Positions 62,244 through 64,000 of a DNA stretch of 64,000 bases are shown piece by piece. Both the position numbers and the translations under genes were made by a program. The stretch covers positions 161,201-225,200 of the forward strand of contig RDYL01000008.1 in NCBI GenBank assembly GCA_004293165.1, written 5' to 3'. This stretch comes from Flavobacteriia bacterium. Its GTDB lineage: Bacteria > Bacteroidota > Bacteroidia > Flavobacteriales > Flavobacteriaceae. Position 1 is the stretch's first letter. Each line of letters begins with the position of its first letter. The notes beneath the pieces were generated by a model. The model saw nothing but the letters and a program-made list of their open reading frames with translations, had not been told where the DNA came from and did not search any database.

Positions 62244-62762
62244 ATGAAAACATTAAAATTACTTTCGATACTTCTAATTGCAACTTTAGCATCTTGTAGT
62301 TCAGTTAGAGTAAATGCCGATTACGATAAAAAAGCAACTTTTGTAAATTACAAAACCTATGCTTATTTAAAAAGCGGAATTGATAAGGCTGAAATTTCTG
62401 ATTTAGACAAGAAAAGGATTCTTTATTCAATTGATGAAATTATGACAAAAAAAGGGTTTAGCAAATCTGAAAACCCTGATGTTCTAATTAGTATTTTTAC
62501 TAAAGAAAGAGAACGTGTTGATGTATACAACAACATGGGATTTGGTTGGGGTTGGAATCCTTATTGGGGAATGGGTATGGGTTACACAAATGTAACTACC
62601 ACTCCCGAAGGAACACTTTTTATCGATTTAATTGACGCAAAAACAAAAGAGTTAGTTTGGCAAGGAGAAGGTAGCGGCTATCTTACTAAAAATACAGAAA
62701 AAAAAGACGCTCGAATTATAGAGTTTGTTTCAAAGATATTAGAGCAATATCCTCCAAAATAA
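62244..62762 (+). CDS. DUF4136-family lipoprotein
   Basis: A 172-residue lipoprotein with the lipobox cysteine at C18 (LLIATLASCSS). DUF4136 features are the early VNADYDKKATFVNYKTYAYL, the central NPDVLISIFTKERERV, a glycine/tryptophan-rich loop (NMGFGWGWNPYWGMGMGY), and then GTLFIDLIDAKTKELVWQGE. Such proteins sit on the periplasmic side of a membrane; role unknown. Single gene with its own terminator. Confidence 0.9.
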   Translation: MKTLKLLSILLIATLASCSSVRVNADYDKKATFVNYKTYAYLKSGIDKAEISDLDKKRILYSIDEIMTKKGFSKSENPDVLISIFTKERERVDVYNNMGFGWGWNPYWGMGMGYTNVTTTPEGTLFIDLIDAKTKELVWQGEGSGYLTKNTEKKDARIIEFVSKILEQYPPK

Positions 62763-62770
62763 TAAAAACA

Positions 62771-62803
62771 AAAGGTGTAAAGTGAATTTTACACCTTTTT
62801 TAA
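62771..62803 (+). terminator. terminator of the DUF4136 gene
   Basis: AAAGGTGTAAA/TTTACACCTTT with a 6-base loop followed by T. Confidence 0.85.
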
Positions 62804-62845
62804 TAATATTAATTTTTTAATAATATTAGAATCTTTAGCTTTTCG

Positions 62846-62853
62846 TAACTTTG
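62846..62853 (+). promoter_or_regulatory. -7 box for the gene at 62885
   Basis: TAACTTTG matches TAnnTTTG, 31 bp before the ATG. Confidence 0.55.
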
Positions 62854-62884
62854 CACAGCTTTTTTAAATTAAGCCGCAATTAGA

Positions 62885-64000
62885 ATGAAATTTTACAAGA
62901 GTTTAGCATTTTTAATTACTTTTTTTTTCTTTACAGATAATTCCTTTTCTCAATGTTTTGAAATCGAGAGTATTTTAGTAGACGCGTGTGACAATGGAAC
63001 CAATGAAGGTTACAATGAAATGTTTCGAATGAAAATTGGGACAACGTCACTCAACACAAATACCTTAAACATCAATTGGCCAGCTCAAACTTGGTTAGGA
63101 TTAGTACAAAATGCAACTACAACCTCAAAAGTTAATCAGCTAAATAATGCGATTTTAGCAGCTGGTGGATGTGGTCAAATTTTAGAACCAATTGGAGGAG
63201 TGCTTCCTGCTAATTCAACCGTTATTGTTGTTTCTAGCCCAAACTTAGATACAACTTTGAACTCTTTCGGGGCATTGACTTCAAATATTTATATGCTATT
63301 TCAAGATACCCCTGCTAACCCAAATGCAGGTCACTTTGGAAATTATAACGCTACACCCGCAACCCGAACTTTAAGTGTTACATTTGGTGGAGGTTGTTCC
63401 GATAGTGTAACTTATCAAAGAGCTAATTTAATTAATATTCTGGGCACGGTTGGAGGATCAATATCTGATCTAAATGGTTCAACTGTAAATTTTAGTCCAA
63501 CTGGAACTCCAACCTATGTTAACAATGGTTGTACGGCACCAATACCTCCTTTTACTGTAGAAGCTGGAATAACGCCTATAACTGCTTGTCCAGGTCAAAC
63601 TATTAATTTATCAGGGACTGCTCAAGGTCAAACAAGTATAGTCTGGTCTGCCCCTAATGGAAGTTTTTCAAATTCAGGTAACTTAGTTACAAATTATACA
63701 ATTCCAACTACTGCTATATCAGGCAGCACAATAACTTTAACTCTAACTGTTACAAATGTTTGTAATACCTCACTTTCTGATAATATAGTAATTAACATTA
63801 GCGGAAGTACGTTATCCTTATCTAGTGCAATTGGAACAACTAATCAATCCATTTGTTCTGGAACTGCTATTGCGCCTATTCAATATACTTTTGGAGGTGG
63901 GGCAACTAGTGCAACGGTTTCTGGTTTACCAACTGGTGTAACGGCTTCGATTTCTGGAAATGTTGTTACCATTAGTGGAACTCCTGCAACTGATTTTTCT
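62885..64000 (+). CDS. large secreted protein, N-terminal part (runs off the window)
   Basis: 372 codons are open to the end of the window. A signal peptide (MKFYKSLAFLITFFFFTDNSFSQ) is followed by a domain of about 200 residues beginning CFEIESILVDACDNGTNEGY. It resembles lamin-tail-like domains of flavobacterial surface proteins (GYNEMFRMKIG, GFGALTS-type segments, cysteine pairs). Then come Ig/PKD-like units (ITACPGQTINLSGTAQGQTS, NQSICSGTAIAPIQYTFGGG). A gliding-motility or type IX C-terminal domain is expected past the window edge, but this cannot be seen. Confidence 0.8.
   Translation, partial: MKFYKSLAFLITFFFFTDNSFSQCFEIESILVDACDNGTNEGYNEMFRMKIGTTSLNTNTLNINWPAQTWLGLVQNATTTSKVNQLNNAILAAGGCGQILEPIGGVLPANSTVIVVSSPNLDTTLNSFGALTSNIYMLFQDTPANPNAGHFGNYNATPATRTLSVTFGGGCSDSVTYQRANLINILGTVGGSISDLNGSTVNFSPTGTPTYVNNGCTAPIPPFTVEAGITPITACPGQTINLSGTAQGQTSIVWSAPNGSFSNSGNLVTNYTIPTTAISGSTITLTLTVTNVCNTSLSDNIVINISGSTLSLSSAIGTTNQSICSGTAIAPIQYTFGGGATSATVSGLPTGVTASISGNVVTISGTPATDFS

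Overview
The window looks like chromosomal DNA of a Flavobacterium-type bacterium (Bacteroidota, Flavobacteriaceae). Supporting signs are low GC, -7 promoter boxes of the form TAnnTTTG, almost no Shine-Dalgarno sequences except one perfect one before rpsU, a SusC/SusD pair, GLPGLI and type IX secretion modules, and many flavobacterial DUF families. No phage, plasmid, insertion sequence or CRISPR array is visible. Most of the window is core genome in compact operons.

Layout: 0-14 kb holds recF, murB, a small membrane protein/glycosyltransferase/sigma factor operon, lipA, a GAPDH, a TPR hybrid sensor kinase, purine nucleoside phosphorylase with lpxK, a Nif3-like protein with a coiled-coil partner, and rluF. 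From 14 to 30 kb, mostly on the minus strand, lies the information-processing cluster. In transcription order it is tRNA-Thr, tRNA-Tyr, tRNA-Thr, tuf, tRNA-Trp, secE, nusG, rplK, rplA, rplJ, rplL, rpoB, rpoC, then a DUF3467 gene and a GNAT. Upstream of it, also on the minus strand, are rpsU, xerC and hpf. From 30 to 46 kb come an acyl-CoA dehydrogenase, a helix-hairpin-helix gene broken by an amber codon, a MetP/MetS-type transporter, PspC and DUF2851 proteins, a secreted GLPGLI/PNGase F-like protein, cystathionine beta-synthase, a putative porin and a SusCD pair. From 46 to 55 kb come rnhB, lipB, lysS, three secreted proteins of unknown role, and the operon for a D-cysteine desulfhydrase-like enzyme, a LysM glucosaminidase and hemL. 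The last 9 kb carries a 1389-residue surface protein with a type IX sorting tail, a DUF5522/hutU pair, a DUF4136 lipoprotein and the start of another large secreted protein.

The strongest signals beyond ordinary annotation are regulatory or repeat-derived. They are: a structured intergenic element between lipB and lysS that resembles a motif I recall from flavobacterial genomes; a perfect Shine-Dalgarno on rpsU; promoters nested in or against the terminator of the previous gene (xerC, tRNA-tuf); TAnnTTTG boxes so close to ATG that rluF and the DUF5522 gene may be leaderless; a strong hairpin plus T-run directly before the 1389-residue gene; and short intergenic 'word' repeats, one of which is read in frame inside lipB while another supplies the non-ATG start of the GAPDH gene. 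I found no convincing new multi-gene system; the candidates above are the best leads.
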